Positions 1 to 6,047 of a DNA stretch of 6,577 nt are shown here, one piece after another; position 1 is the first letter of the stretch, and every line of letters starts with the position of its first letter. This DNA is from Acidobacteriota bacterium (GTDB lineage: Bacteria > Acidobacteriota > Blastocatellia > Pyrinomonadales > Pyrinomonadaceae): positions 1-6,577 of the forward strand of contig JAKOSS010000322.1 of assembly GCA_029777145.1 (NCBI GenBank), in the 5' to 3' direction. The notes under the pieces are model-generated. The model searched no databases and was not told the origin of the DNA. It worked only from the letters and a program-made list of their open reading frames with translations. The position numbers were made by a program, and so were the translations under genes.

Positions 1-273
1 GCGGCGCGGACCTATTGGAAATCGGCGTTGTCCGCCTGCCGCGCAACGGGTACCGAGCCGAGCTTGCTGCTTCATCCGCTCGATTTCTTGTCGGGCGATG
101 ACGCGCCGGAACTGAAGTTCTTTCCGGGCATGAACTTGGCGGTTGAGAAGAAACTGGAATTCGTCAGCGAACTGCTCGAAGGGTACTCAAATAACTTCGA
201 AATCGTGACAATGAGCGGCCATGCAGCCGCAGCTTCTGGGCGCGGATTGAAAGAAAGGATCTGGAAGGTTTAG
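1..273 (+). CDS. Polysaccharide deacetylase-like protein, C-terminal fragment (5' end outside window)
   Basis: The reading frame is open from base 1 to a TAG at 271-273, giving about 90 C-terminal residues; the true start lies upstream. The visible part contains LLLHPLDFLSGDDAPELKFF followed by PGMN and a helix rich in K/E, ending near VTMSGHAAAAS. By recall, an 'HPxDFL..DD.PEL.FFPGM' block is found near the C-terminus of a subgroup of NodB-type polysaccharide deacetylases (carbohydrate esterase 4) that often sit beside glycosyltransferases. Such enzymes remove N- or O-acetyl groups from envelope glycans or lipid-linked sugars. The catalytic Asp/His motifs would be upstream, so activity cannot be judged here. 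The gene ends 5 nt before the UbiA-type gene, which places it in the same operon. An internal TTG at 28 is in frame but is not a credible start, because the coding frame continues upstream of it. Family assignment is moderate. Confidence 0.6.
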   Translation, partial: AARTYWKSALSACRATGTEPSLLLHPLDFLSGDDAPELKFFPGMNLAVEKKLEFVSELLEGYSNNFEIVTMSGHAAAASGRGLKERIWKV

Positions 274-278
274 ACCGA

Positions 279-1211
279 ATGGCATCGACCGAGACGATTG
301 CAACGACTCAAACGACCGGGATCGGAACGGCGATCCGCGGCCTCTTGGTCGAAATGCGTCCGATGGAATGGTCGAAGAACCTGCTGGTTTTCTCGGGTCT
401 GATCTTTTCGCGTTCGCTCATGGATCCGCACAATGTTGCCCTTAGCTTTGTTGGATTCGTATTGTTTTGCTGCGCCGCGAGCGGCGTTTATCTGTTCAAT
501 GATCTTTGCGATCTGAAGGAGGACCGCGAGCATCCTGTGAAACGCCATCGGCCGCTGGCGTCGGGCGCGCTGTCGGTCAATGTCGCTCGCTTCGCGATGG
601 TCGTGCTGTTCGCAACCGCCTCGGTCGGAGCGCTGTTCCTGAGTCACTTGTTCGCCGTGCTGATCGGCGTCTATCTCGTTACGTGTCTCGCGTATTCGTT
701 GAAACTGAAGGACATAGTCATTCTCGACGTGATCCTGATCGCGTCCGGCTTCGTCCTTCGCGCGGTCTCCGGCGCGGTCATCATCTCGGTCGATGTTTCG
801 GAATGGCTCGTGCTGTGCACGTCGATGGTCGCGCTGCTCGTCGGATTCGGAAAACGACGGCACGAACTGGTTCTCCTCGAGGCATCAGCCGAGAATCACC
901 GCCGTAGCTTGAGTGATTATTCGATCGCATTTCTCGATTCGATCATGAACATCTGCGCCGGCGCCGCGGTTCTGACCTATGCGCTTTACACCCGCGCCGA
1001 TCAAACCGTCGAACGCGTCGGATCGCGGGCAATGCTGCTGACGATCCCGTTCGTCGTATACGGCGTTTTCAGATATCTGTTCCTGATCCATCGCCGTGAA
1101 GCCGGCGGCGATCCGGTTCAGATTCTCTTCCGCGATCGTCCGACGCTGCTCAATCTGCTGCTTTGGATCCTGACCGCGGGACTCGTGATTTATCTTCCGA
1201 AAGTCTTGTGA
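279..1211 (+). CDS. UbiA-superfamily prenyltransferase, decaprenyl-phosphate phosphoribosyltransferase type
   Basis: Integral membrane protein of 310 residues with about eight or nine hydrophobic segments. The first Asp-rich motif is NDLCDLKEDREHP at residues 74-86 (N74, D75, D78, D82, R83), followed by KRHRPLASG. The second conserved region is YSLKLKDIVILDV to about 151, then SGFVLRAVSGA at 156-166. A GFGKRRHE block lies at 189-196, and PFVVYGVFRYLFL at 257-269. The RPMEWSKNLLVF start (27-38) and the KRRHE block are typical of the DPPR-synthase branch (Mycobacterium Rv3806c type) rather than the quinone UbiA/MenA branches. Family members transfer phosphoribose from PRPP to polyprenyl phosphate on the cytoplasmic face, making precursors of lipid-linked arabinofuranose or ribofuranose. 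ATG 279 follows the upstream stop by 5 nt and has GGAAGG at 263-268. The gene overlaps the next one by 4 nt. Substrate is inferred from family; another phosphosugar or a simple prenyl transfer is possible. Confidence 0.85.
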   Translation: MASTETIATTQTTGIGTAIRGLLVEMRPMEWSKNLLVFSGLIFSRSLMDPHNVALSFVGFVLFCCAASGVYLFNDLCDLKEDREHPVKRHRPLASGALSVNVARFAMVVLFATASVGALFLSHLFAVLIGVYLVTCLAYSLKLKDIVILDVILIASGFVLRAVSGAVIISVDVSEWLVLCTSMVALLVGFGKRRHELVLLEASAENHRRSLSDYSIAFLDSIMNICAGAAVLTYALYTRADQTVERVGSRAMLLTIPFVVYGVFRYLFLIHRREAGGDPVQILFRDRPTLLNLLLWILTAGLVIYLPKVL

Positions 1212-2734
1212 ATCGACGCCGCATCATCAAATTCCTGCTGATCTCGATCTTCGCAGCCGGCGCCCTGGTCCGTCTCGCGGATGTCGACCGGCCGATCGAC
1301 AGAACGTCGTGGCGCGAATCGGACGTCGGCGCGATCGCGCGCAATTTTGCGATCGAATCGATGAATATCTTCTTTCCGCGGATCGACTGGCGCGGCGACA
1401 CGCCGGGCTACGCGGAGATGGAGTTTCCGATGTACCCGTATGCCATCGCGCTGACCTACAAAGCGGCTGGGATCAATGAGGTTTTCGGGCGCATTTGGTC
1501 GTTCTTGTTCTCGCTGACGACGCTCTGGATGTTCTACCGGCTGGCGCGGGAGTATCTCGACGGAGTTGCGCTCGTTGCGGCCTTTGCGTTCTTCGCGTTC
1601 AACCCGCTGATCGTTGAATTCTCGACATCGATCCAGCCCGAAGGCCTGATGATGCTGTTCTACGTTGCGGCTGCCGCGTGGTTCGTGCGCTGGAACAACG
1701 ACGGGAACGATCGCGATCTGTGGCTCGCGGCCGGTGCGACATCGCTGGCGCTGCTGGCGAAACTGACGGCGGCGCATATCGGGATCCTTTTCGCGATACT
1801 GTTGATCCGGAAACACGGGATCGGATTCCTGCGCAATGTCAGAGTTTGGATCTTCGGAGCGATCAGCCTCGTGCCGGCGGCGGTCTGGTACGTACATGCG
1901 AAAGGATTTTGGACGACATACGGCAACTCGCTCGGCGTCTCGAACGAGTATCACTGGGTCGGACCCGATTTTTTCACGAACTCATATTTCATCAAGGGAA
2001 TTCTCAGTTCCGAGGCGATCTTCGTATGGTCGATCGCCGGCGCGATCATCGGCGCGTGGGGCGCCATCCGCGGATTTCGGACGCGTTCGGTGCAGGACGC
2101 GCTCGTTTGGCTTGCGGCGTGCTTCTTGTTCTATGTCGTCGCCGCGCGGACGGCCGCCGACGACTGGGCCGCGTATTATCACATCTTCTCGGTCGTCCCG
2201 GCCGCGCTTCTATTCGGCTCAGGTGTTCGTGAGATCTTCGGACTCGCCCGTGACTTTGCGGATCGGTTCAGTTCACGATCCGGACTTGCGAACGTCGCGC
2301 ATATCGCGTTCGTGATCCTGTTAAGTTTTGTCGCCTTCGCGGTGCTGCTTGTCGACGCCCGAATGATCCGCGCGCAGATCCTTGAAAACCGACGTCCGGA
2401 CGAAAGCCGTGCGTGCGCGATCGAGCTCAAGCCGCGACTCACGGAACCGGGTCCGATCCTCGTTTCCGGCGACCGTTGCTTTGATCCGGACGGCTATCCG
2501 GTTGCCTACAACGCATCGTTCATGTTCTATTGGCTCGAACGCAAGGGATCGAACATCTGCGTCGAGCAGCAGTCGGTCGATAAGGTCCGCGAGGCCGCGG
2601 AAAAGGGTGCGCGGTATTTTGTCGCGCAAAAGAACTATCTGAAACAAAAGGAAGGATTTGAAGCGACACTCAGGAGCGAGTATCCGGTGGTCGACGAATG
2701 CGGCGAGTTCGTCGTGTTCAGGATCGGGAAATAG
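1208..2734 (+). CDS. GT39/PMT-type GT-C membrane glycosyltransferase (first of two)
   Basis: Polytopic protein of 508 residues from GTG 1208. This start overlaps the UbiA stop as GTGA and begins MNRRRIIKFLLISIF, a normal positively charged membrane anchor. A TTG at 1163 would extend it by 15 polar residues into UbiA and is less likely. The first extracytoplasmic loop has TSWRESDVGAIARNF at 33-47 (W35, R36, D39), then PRIDWRGD at 57-64, and EFPMYPY at 72-78. QPEGLMM follows at 143-149. By recall this WRxxD/EFPxYPY pattern marks a bacterial GT39 subgroup related to protein O-mannosyltransferase and ArnT, in which an acidic residue of the first loop is catalytic. Hydrophobic segments run to about residue 383; the last 125 residues are a soluble, presumably periplasmic domain. 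The expected reaction is transfer of a sugar from a polyprenyl-phosphate donor to a glycan, lipid or protein outside the membrane. Donor and acceptor are not determinable here. Confidence 0.8.
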   Translation: MNRRRIIKFLLISIFAAGALVRLADVDRPIDRTSWRESDVGAIARNFAIESMNIFFPRIDWRGDTPGYAEMEFPMYPYAIALTYKAAGINEVFGRIWSFLFSLTTLWMFYRLAREYLDGVALVAAFAFFAFNPLIVEFSTSIQPEGLMMLFYVAAAAWFVRWNNDGNDRDLWLAAGATSLALLAKLTAAHIGILFAILLIRKHGIGFLRNVRVWIFGAISLVPAAVWYVHAKGFWTTYGNSLGVSNEYHWVGPDFFTNSYFIKGILSSEAIFVWSIAGAIIGAWGAIRGFRTRSVQDALVWLAACFLFYVVAARTAADDWAAYYHIFSVVPAALLFGSGVREIFGLARDFADRFSSRSGLANVAHIAFVILLSFVAFAVLLVDARMIRAQILENRRPDESRACAIELKPRLTEPGPILVSGDRCFDPDGYPVAYNASFMFYWLERKGSNICVEQQSVDKVREAAEKGARYFVAQKNYLKQKEGFEATLRSEYPVVDECGEFVVFRIGK

Positions 2735-3574
2735 ATGAAATGTCCGCTTTGTGAATCAGAATCGAAGCCGGTCTTTGAGGCGAAAGGCTTTCCGCTCCAC
2801 GATTGCGTCGCGTGCGGACATCGTTTCGCGGCGATCGCAGCCGGCGAAACGCATGTTTCCGAGACCTACGGCGACGACTATTTCTCGGGAGGCGGCGCCG
2901 GATATTCCGATTATCTTGCGGAAGGCGAAATGCTGAACCTGCGTGGGCGAATGTACGCGGGAAAGATTGCAAAATTCAGGTCCGAACCGGGAAAGTTGCT
3001 CGACGTCGGAGCCGCCGCCGGATTCATTCTCCGAGGATTTATCGACAGCGGTTGGCAGGGAACCGGTCTCGAGCCGAACGCCGAAATGGCAAAGTTCGGG
3101 GCGAAAGCGCTCGGGCTTCACATTCGCAAGGGATCGCTCGAATCGATCAAGACGAAAGACCGGTTCGATCTCGTGTCGATGATCCAGGTCGCCGCGCATT
3201 TCTACGATCCGCGCTCGGCATTCGAAAAAGCGCGCGAACTGCTCGTCGATGACGGATTGCTGCTCATCGAAACGTGGAACCGGGAATCGATCTCGGCGCG
3301 CGTCTTTGGGAAAAACTGGCACGAATACAGTCCGCCGAGCGTGCTGCAGTTCTTTTCCGAAAAAGGGCTCACGAAGTTTCTCGAAACGGTCGGATTTGAG
3401 AAGATCGGCGGCGGCCGGCCGTCGAAGAAGATCTCCGGCGAGCATGCCCGCTCGTTGCTCCGATACCGCGTCGGCGACAACCCTTTGCTCAAACTGATCC
3501 CCGCGAAGATCAATTTTCCGTATCCGAGCGAGGACCTGTTCTGGGCCGTTTATCGAAAGAAAGAAACCGCCTGA
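2735..3574 (+). CDS. Class I SAM-dependent methyltransferase with N-terminal zinc ribbon
   Basis: Soluble protein of 279 residues. An N-terminal CPLC...CVACGH ribbon supplies four cysteines (C3, C6, C24, C27). The Rossmann methyltransferase core follows: motif I LLDVGAAAG at 88-96, the acidic residue ending strand 2 in GLEPN (E113), FDLVSMIQVAAHFYDP at 144-159, and LLVDDGLLLIET at 169-180. The C-terminal part carries NWHEYSPPSVLQFFS (194-208), which resembles the W-x-PP-HL-x-FFS signature of bacterial 'methyltransferase domain' proteins found in polysaccharide and sugar-modification clusters. Likely role: O-, N- or C-methylation of a nucleotide- or lipid-linked sugar, or of a glycan end, in the cytosol; the substrate is unknown. 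Its ATG directly abuts the TAG of the preceding glycosyltransferase, with AGGA at 2720-2723. The VAAHF sequence replaces the common 'VLEHV' segment. Confidence 0.85.
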   Translation: MKCPLCESESKPVFEAKGFPLHDCVACGHRFAAIAAGETHVSETYGDDYFSGGGAGYSDYLAEGEMLNLRGRMYAGKIAKFRSEPGKLLDVGAAAGFILRGFIDSGWQGTGLEPNAEMAKFGAKALGLHIRKGSLESIKTKDRFDLVSMIQVAAHFYDPRSAFEKARELLVDDGLLLIETWNRESISARVFGKNWHEYSPPSVLQFFSEKGLTKFLETVGFEKIGGGRPSKKISGEHARSLLRYRVGDNPLLKLIPAKINFPYPSEDLFWAVYRKKETA

Positions 3575-3580
3575 TCAAAC

Positions 3581-5122
3581 GTGACGGAAACATCGAACAA
3601 TTCGGAGGTATCGCGAAAGGATCCGTTCAGCGGATTTTGGATCAGCGTTTTGCCGATGATCCTCCATTTTTTTATCGCGGCGCCGTTTGTTTACTTGACG
3701 AACGTTTGGGCCGACGAAGGTTCGACGCTCTATACGACTTCGAGCGTCGGCCACGCGATCCGTTATGCGCTTGCCGACGAAAAGCAGGCGCCGCTATATT
3801 TTTGGATCCTCAGCCTCTGGCGAAGCATCGACGGATCGATACTCTTCGCGCGCTCGTTGTCATTGATCTTCTCCGTCGTTGCGGTCCGCGTTTTCCTTGG
3901 AGTCTCGCGGAAATTTCTTTCTTCCCAACAAGCCTATGTCCTGTCGCTTCTGTTTTGCGCGCATCCGTTTCTGATCTGGGCAAGCGCCGAGATCCGCGTC
4001 TATTCGCTGGTCATACTCCTGTCGCTGCTCTTGATGTTGATTTGGTGGCGAGCATATTTCGAGAGTTCGGCAAGACGGATTCCGCGGACGCAAACCTATC
4101 TTTTTCTTGGACTTGCGGTCGTTGCACTTTACACGAATTACTATCTTGGATTCGTTCTCGCCGGACTTTTCGTCGCGCTGATCGCGGCGGGAAAATGGCG
4201 ATCGGCGGTCGCTTACTTTTTCAACATGCTGGCGGCGGGCGTCATATTCGCGCCGCTCCTGCTTACCGTCCGCGCGCAATTTGCCGCGAACACCGTCGCC
4301 TTCCAGACGGAGCGCAGCGTCGTTGAAGGACTCCGGATTCTCTGGAATACGGTTTTGACCTTCGCGCTCCCGACCGAACTGTTTCCGGCCGAAGAGATCT
4401 CGACGGTTTCGGTCGTCAGGGTTTGGCTCGCCCGCATCGTGATCCTCGCCTTGGCGGTTTTGATCATCAAGAAGCGCCGCGAGATCCTTGCCGACGAACG
4501 GATCCGGGCGCTGACCGCATTGGTTGCGACGATCGGAGCACTGTTCTTCGTTGCCTACCTGGCGCTCGGCGAGGTTTACGTCGCGAGTCGGCACGCGTCC
4601 GTCCTGTTCGCGCCGTTCCTGATACTCGGAGCGGCAATTCTGTGGAACAAATTGCCGAAGTTTGCGCTCGTGGCGGTCGCCCTGACCATGATCGCGTTCT
4701 ACGGCTATTCGATGTTCACGATGTATCCGAATTTCACAAAGCGCGGCGACTGGGCCCGTGTTTCGCGATTCATCGAGGAAAACGAGCGTCCCGGCCAGCC
4801 GATCGTTGTGTTCACGACATTCGACGCTTTGGCGATGCGGGCGCATTATCATGGCGTAAACAGCGTCCTGCCGGACGAAAAATTCTTTGATTGGGAGATC
4901 GAGGCGCCGGCCGGAACTCCGGATGCGTGGCGCCGTCAAACGGTGTTCATCGTGTCCGAAATTCCTGCGGATGCGACGGAGATCTGGCTTCTGACGAACG
5001 AAAAATGCGAGATCGGCGAGTCGTGCGAGCCTTTGGAGAAATTCGTCAGTCAGAATTACACTGTTGTTGAAGAACGAAGATTTTATCTCGAAAAAGCACG
5101 CTTACTGAGGAAAAAAGAATGA
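3581..5122 (+). CDS. GT39/PMT-type GT-C membrane glycosyltransferase (second of two)
   Basis: Polytopic protein of 513 residues from GTG 3581, 6 nt after the methyltransferase stop. No strong ribosome-binding site precedes it, and no better in-frame start lies before the first membrane segment (about 20-40), so coupled initiation is likely. NVWADEGSTL at 41-50 places the acidic pair D45/E46 at the beginning of the first external loop, as in ArnT/PMT-type enzymes. KQAPLYFWIL (68-77) matches the P-x-Y-x-x-L block, and AEIRVYSL (136-143) the E-x-R-x-Y-x-L block of the family. SRHASVLFAP is at 336-345. About eleven hydrophobic segments end near 378, and a soluble tail of 135 residues begins KRGDWARVSRFIEE, a common C-terminal signature in these proteins. 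It probably uses a polyprenyl-phosphate sugar and adds a different residue or linkage from the 1208-2734 enzyme, whose first loop is of another type (WRxxD). Specificity is not visible. Confidence 0.8.
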   Translation: MTETSNNSEVSRKDPFSGFWISVLPMILHFFIAAPFVYLTNVWADEGSTLYTTSSVGHAIRYALADEKQAPLYFWILSLWRSIDGSILFARSLSLIFSVVAVRVFLGVSRKFLSSQQAYVLSLLFCAHPFLIWASAEIRVYSLVILLSLLLMLIWWRAYFESSARRIPRTQTYLFLGLAVVALYTNYYLGFVLAGLFVALIAAGKWRSAVAYFFNMLAAGVIFAPLLLTVRAQFAANTVAFQTERSVVEGLRILWNTVLTFALPTELFPAEEISTVSVVRVWLARIVILALAVLIIKKRREILADERIRALTALVATIGALFFVAYLALGEVYVASRHASVLFAPFLILGAAILWNKLPKFALVAVALTMIAFYGYSMFTMYPNFTKRGDWARVSRFIEENERPGQPIVVFTTFDALAMRAHYHGVNSVLPDEKFFDWEIEAPAGTPDAWRRQTVFIVSEIPADATEIWLLTNEKCEIGESCEPLEKFVSQNYTVVEERRFYLEKARLLRKKE

Positions 5123-5328
5123 TCGAGAGCTTTGACCCGAAAGTTACCGACAAACCCATCGCCAGGTGCGCGGAATGCGACCGCGAGACCGAACACTACA
5201 ACGTTTTCTTTTCACCGACCAACCAGCCGCGGATCGTCTGCTGGGAATGCGAAATGCGCGGCGAGAAGAGATTCTTCGCAAAACGCGATTTCCACCGAAT
5301 GTCGCGGCATGGAGTCATTCCAAGATAA
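5119..5328 (+). CDS. Small zinc-ribbon protein of unknown function
   Basis: Protein of 69 residues with two CxxC knuckles, C17/C20 (RCAECDRETEHYNVFF) and C41/C44 (VCWECEMRG), 20 residues apart, as expected for one tetracysteine zinc ribbon. The C-terminal third is basic (KRFFAKRDFHRMSRHGVIPR). There is no signal peptide or membrane segment, so it is presumably cytoplasmic. ATG 5119 overlaps the TGA of the preceding glycosyltransferase gene (ATGA), and GAGGA at 5107-5111 sits 7 nt upstream, so start and coupling are both well supported. The cysteine spacing and basic tail would fit nucleic-acid or protein binding, but no specific family is recognised. It is the last gene of the operon; the sequence after its TAA is a repeat spacer. 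A link to the glycan genes is suggested only by position. Confidence 0.8.
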   Translation: MIESFDPKVTDKPIARCAECDRETEHYNVFFSPTNQPRIVCWECEMRGEKRFFAKRDFHRMSRHGVIPR

Positions 5329-5331
5329 TTT

Positions 5332-5364
5332 GATTTTGGATTTTTGATTTTGGATTTTGGATTG
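5332..5364 (+). repeat. Heptanucleotide tandem repeat, GATTTTG type, 4.7 units
   Basis: Four head-to-tail heptads (5332-5338, 5339-5345 with a G-to-T change at position 7, 5346-5352, 5353-5359) and a partial fifth unit, starting 4 nt after the stop of the zinc-ribbon gene. The array is strikingly T-rich against GC-rich surroundings. Similar heptad arrays are, by recall, scattered between genes in Acidobacteriota, Planctomycetota and cyanobacteria (the cyanobacterial ones are called STRRs). No coding role is seen. Confidence 0.85.
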
Positions 5365-5407
5365 CCCGCCGTTGGGAGTTTTTGTAATTGACGGCAGCGA
5401 AATTTCG

Positions 5408-5435
5408 AAGATCAAAGATCCAAGATCCAAGATCA
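5408..5435 (+). repeat. Heptanucleotide tandem repeat, AAGATCM type, four units, abutting the def start
   Basis: Four exact-length heptads (5408-5414 and 5429-5435 end in A; 5415-5421 and 5422-5428 end in C) end one base before ATG 5437. The repeat is close to the reverse complement of the 5332-5364 array, with the one regular difference (C for T) allowing a G-U pair in RNA. It occupies the place where the def ribosome-binding site should be. Confidence 0.85.
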
Positions 5436-5436
5436 A

Positions 5437-5922
5437 ATGTTATTGAAAATCACCGAATATCCCGAAGGTGTCCTCGGCGAGGTCGGAAAGCCCGTTGAAT
5501 CGTTTGACGACGAGCTCAAAGCTTTGTGCGACGACATGTTCGAAACGATGTACGAGGCCGAGGGCGTCGGGCTCGCGGCGCCGCAGGTCGGACTCAATCT
5601 CCGCCTGTTCGTCATGGATTGCGACGGCATCAAACTCGTCGCCGCGAATCCCGAGATCATCGAAACCGAAGGTGAGCAGTCGGGACAGGAAGGCTGTCTG
5701 TCGGTCGGCAAGGTCCCGGCCGTCGTCGTCCGACCGATGAAGGCAAAGCTCCGCGCGCAGGATCTCGAAGGAAACTGGTTCGAGCGCGAGGCGGAAGGAT
5801 ATGCGGCGCGAGCTTTCATGCACGAGACCGATCACTGCAACGGCAAATTGTTCATCGATCACCTGCCGAAAATGCGCCGCGATATGGTGATAAAGGCGTT
5901 CAGGAAACGCAAAAGCTGGTAA
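5437..5922 (+). CDS. def: Peptide deformylase
   Basis: Protein of 161 residues with all three deformylase motifs: GVGLAAPQVG at 43-52 (motif 1, Q50), EGCLS at 85-89 (motif 2, metal ligand C87) and HETDH at 129-133 (motif 3, metal ligands H129 and H133, catalytic E130). The enzyme removes the N-formyl group from nascent proteins in the cytoplasm, using a bound Fe2+ or similar metal. The N-terminus LLKITEYPEGVLGEVGKPV aligns with the usual 'YPDPVLR..A.PV' opening, so ATG 5437 is the right start. Length is near the usual 165-190, a little short at the C-terminus. Oddities: the residue before HExxH is M128 rather than the usual Q, the Leu after HExDH is C134, and G91 follows EGCLSV where Pro is common. 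No Shine-Dalgarno is visible; the bases before the ATG are an AAGATCM heptad repeat. The common partner fmt is not downstream in the window. Confidence 0.95.
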   Translation: MLLKITEYPEGVLGEVGKPVESFDDELKALCDDMFETMYEAEGVGLAAPQVGLNLRLFVMDCDGIKLVAANPEIIETEGEQSGQEGCLSVGKVPAVVVRPMKAKLRAQDLEGNWFEREAEGYAARAFMHETDHCNGKLFIDHLPKMRRDMVIKAFRKRKSW

Positions 5923-5931
5923 AGCCATTGC

Positions 5932-5959
5932 GGAATTGGGATTTCGGAATTCGGATGTG
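5932..5959 (+). repeat. Heptad repeat array of GGAWTTS type (left copy)
   Basis: Four heptads (GGAATTG, GGATTTC, GGAATTC, GGATGTG) begin 10 nt after the def stop. It shares the exact 17-mer GATTTCGGAATTCGGAT (5940-5956) with the right-hand array at 5991-6007. It has the same 7-nt period as the spacer upstream of def but a different unit. Confidence 0.75.
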
Positions 5960-5968
5960 TTTGGAGTT

Positions 5969-5982
5969 CCGCCTTTAGGCGG
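5969..5982 (+). terminator. Small GC hairpin after def, possible weak terminator
   Basis: CCGCC, loop TTTA, GGCGG: a perfect 5-bp stem with a 4-nt loop, 46 nt after the def stop. Only a short T run (CCGTTT) follows, so a standard Rho-independent terminator is not well supported. The block GGAGTTCCGCCTTTAGGCGG also looks like a dispersed intergenic element, because by recall its reverse translation 'PPKGGTPN' recurs in spurious ORFs of related genomes. It may be part of a repeat rather than a terminator. Confidence 0.4.
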
Positions 5983-5989
5983 CCGTTTG

Positions 5990-6024
5990 CGATTTCGGAA
6001 TTCGGATTTGGGATCTCTGATCAA
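5990..6024 (+). repeat. Heptad repeat array of GGAWTTS type (right copy)
   Basis: Five heptads (CGATTTC, GGAATTC, GGATTTG, GGATCTC, TGATCAA) that decay toward the right end. The array is in direct orientation relative to 5932-5959, with a GC hairpin between the two. Confidence 0.7.
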
Positions 6025-6047
6025 CCCCGCCCCTTTCGGGTGAACAT

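Larger units (their letters stand above)
5332..5435 (+). other. Long imperfect inverted-repeat hairpin between the glycan operon and def
   Basis: The left and right heptad arrays can pair over about 27 bp in RNA with one G-U per heptad and two mismatches, in the register that starts at 5332. Inside the loop, GCCGT (5368-5372) can pair with ACGGC (5391-5395), and CGAAATTTCG (5398-5407) is a perfect 10-bp palindrome. The whole spacer could fold as one branched stem whose 3' side ends at the def start codon. Pairing was worked out by eye. A role in termination, 3'-end stability or control of def translation is inference. Confidence 0.5.

Noticed and set aside
270..863. 197-codon minus-strand ORF opposite the UbiA-type gene
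   Set aside because: Highly charged antisense shadow; the UbiA motifs are on the + strand.
1163..1207. TTG start extending the first glycosyltransferase by 15 residues
   Set aside because: It would add a polar leader (MDPDRGTRDLSSESL) overlapping UbiA by 49 nt. GTG 1208 gives a normal membrane anchor and a typical GTGA overlap.
1190..1954. 254-codon minus-strand ORF opposite the first glycosyltransferase
   Set aside because: Arginine-rich, low-complexity shadow of the membrane-protein coding frame.
3860..4939. Long 359-codon minus-strand ORF opposite the second glycosyltransferase
   Set aside because: The translation is uniformly R/D/E/Q-rich without domains, as expected from the antisense of a GC-biased membrane-protein gene. 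The + strand frame has clear family motifs.
5388..5416. Possible sigma70-type promoter for def (TTGACG plus a weak downstream hexamer)
   Set aside because: The -35-like hexamer is good, but at 16-18 nt spacing only ATCAAA-like sequence inside the heptad array is found, too weak to annotate.
5332..5435. CRISPR array or riboswitch in the spacer before def
   Set aside because: The repeats are 7 nt long and contiguous with no spacers, and no known riboswitch core is recognised.
5932..6024. Insertion-sequence remnant
   Set aside because: There is no transposase fragment, no terminal inverted repeats and no target-site duplication; the structure is explained by tandem heptads.
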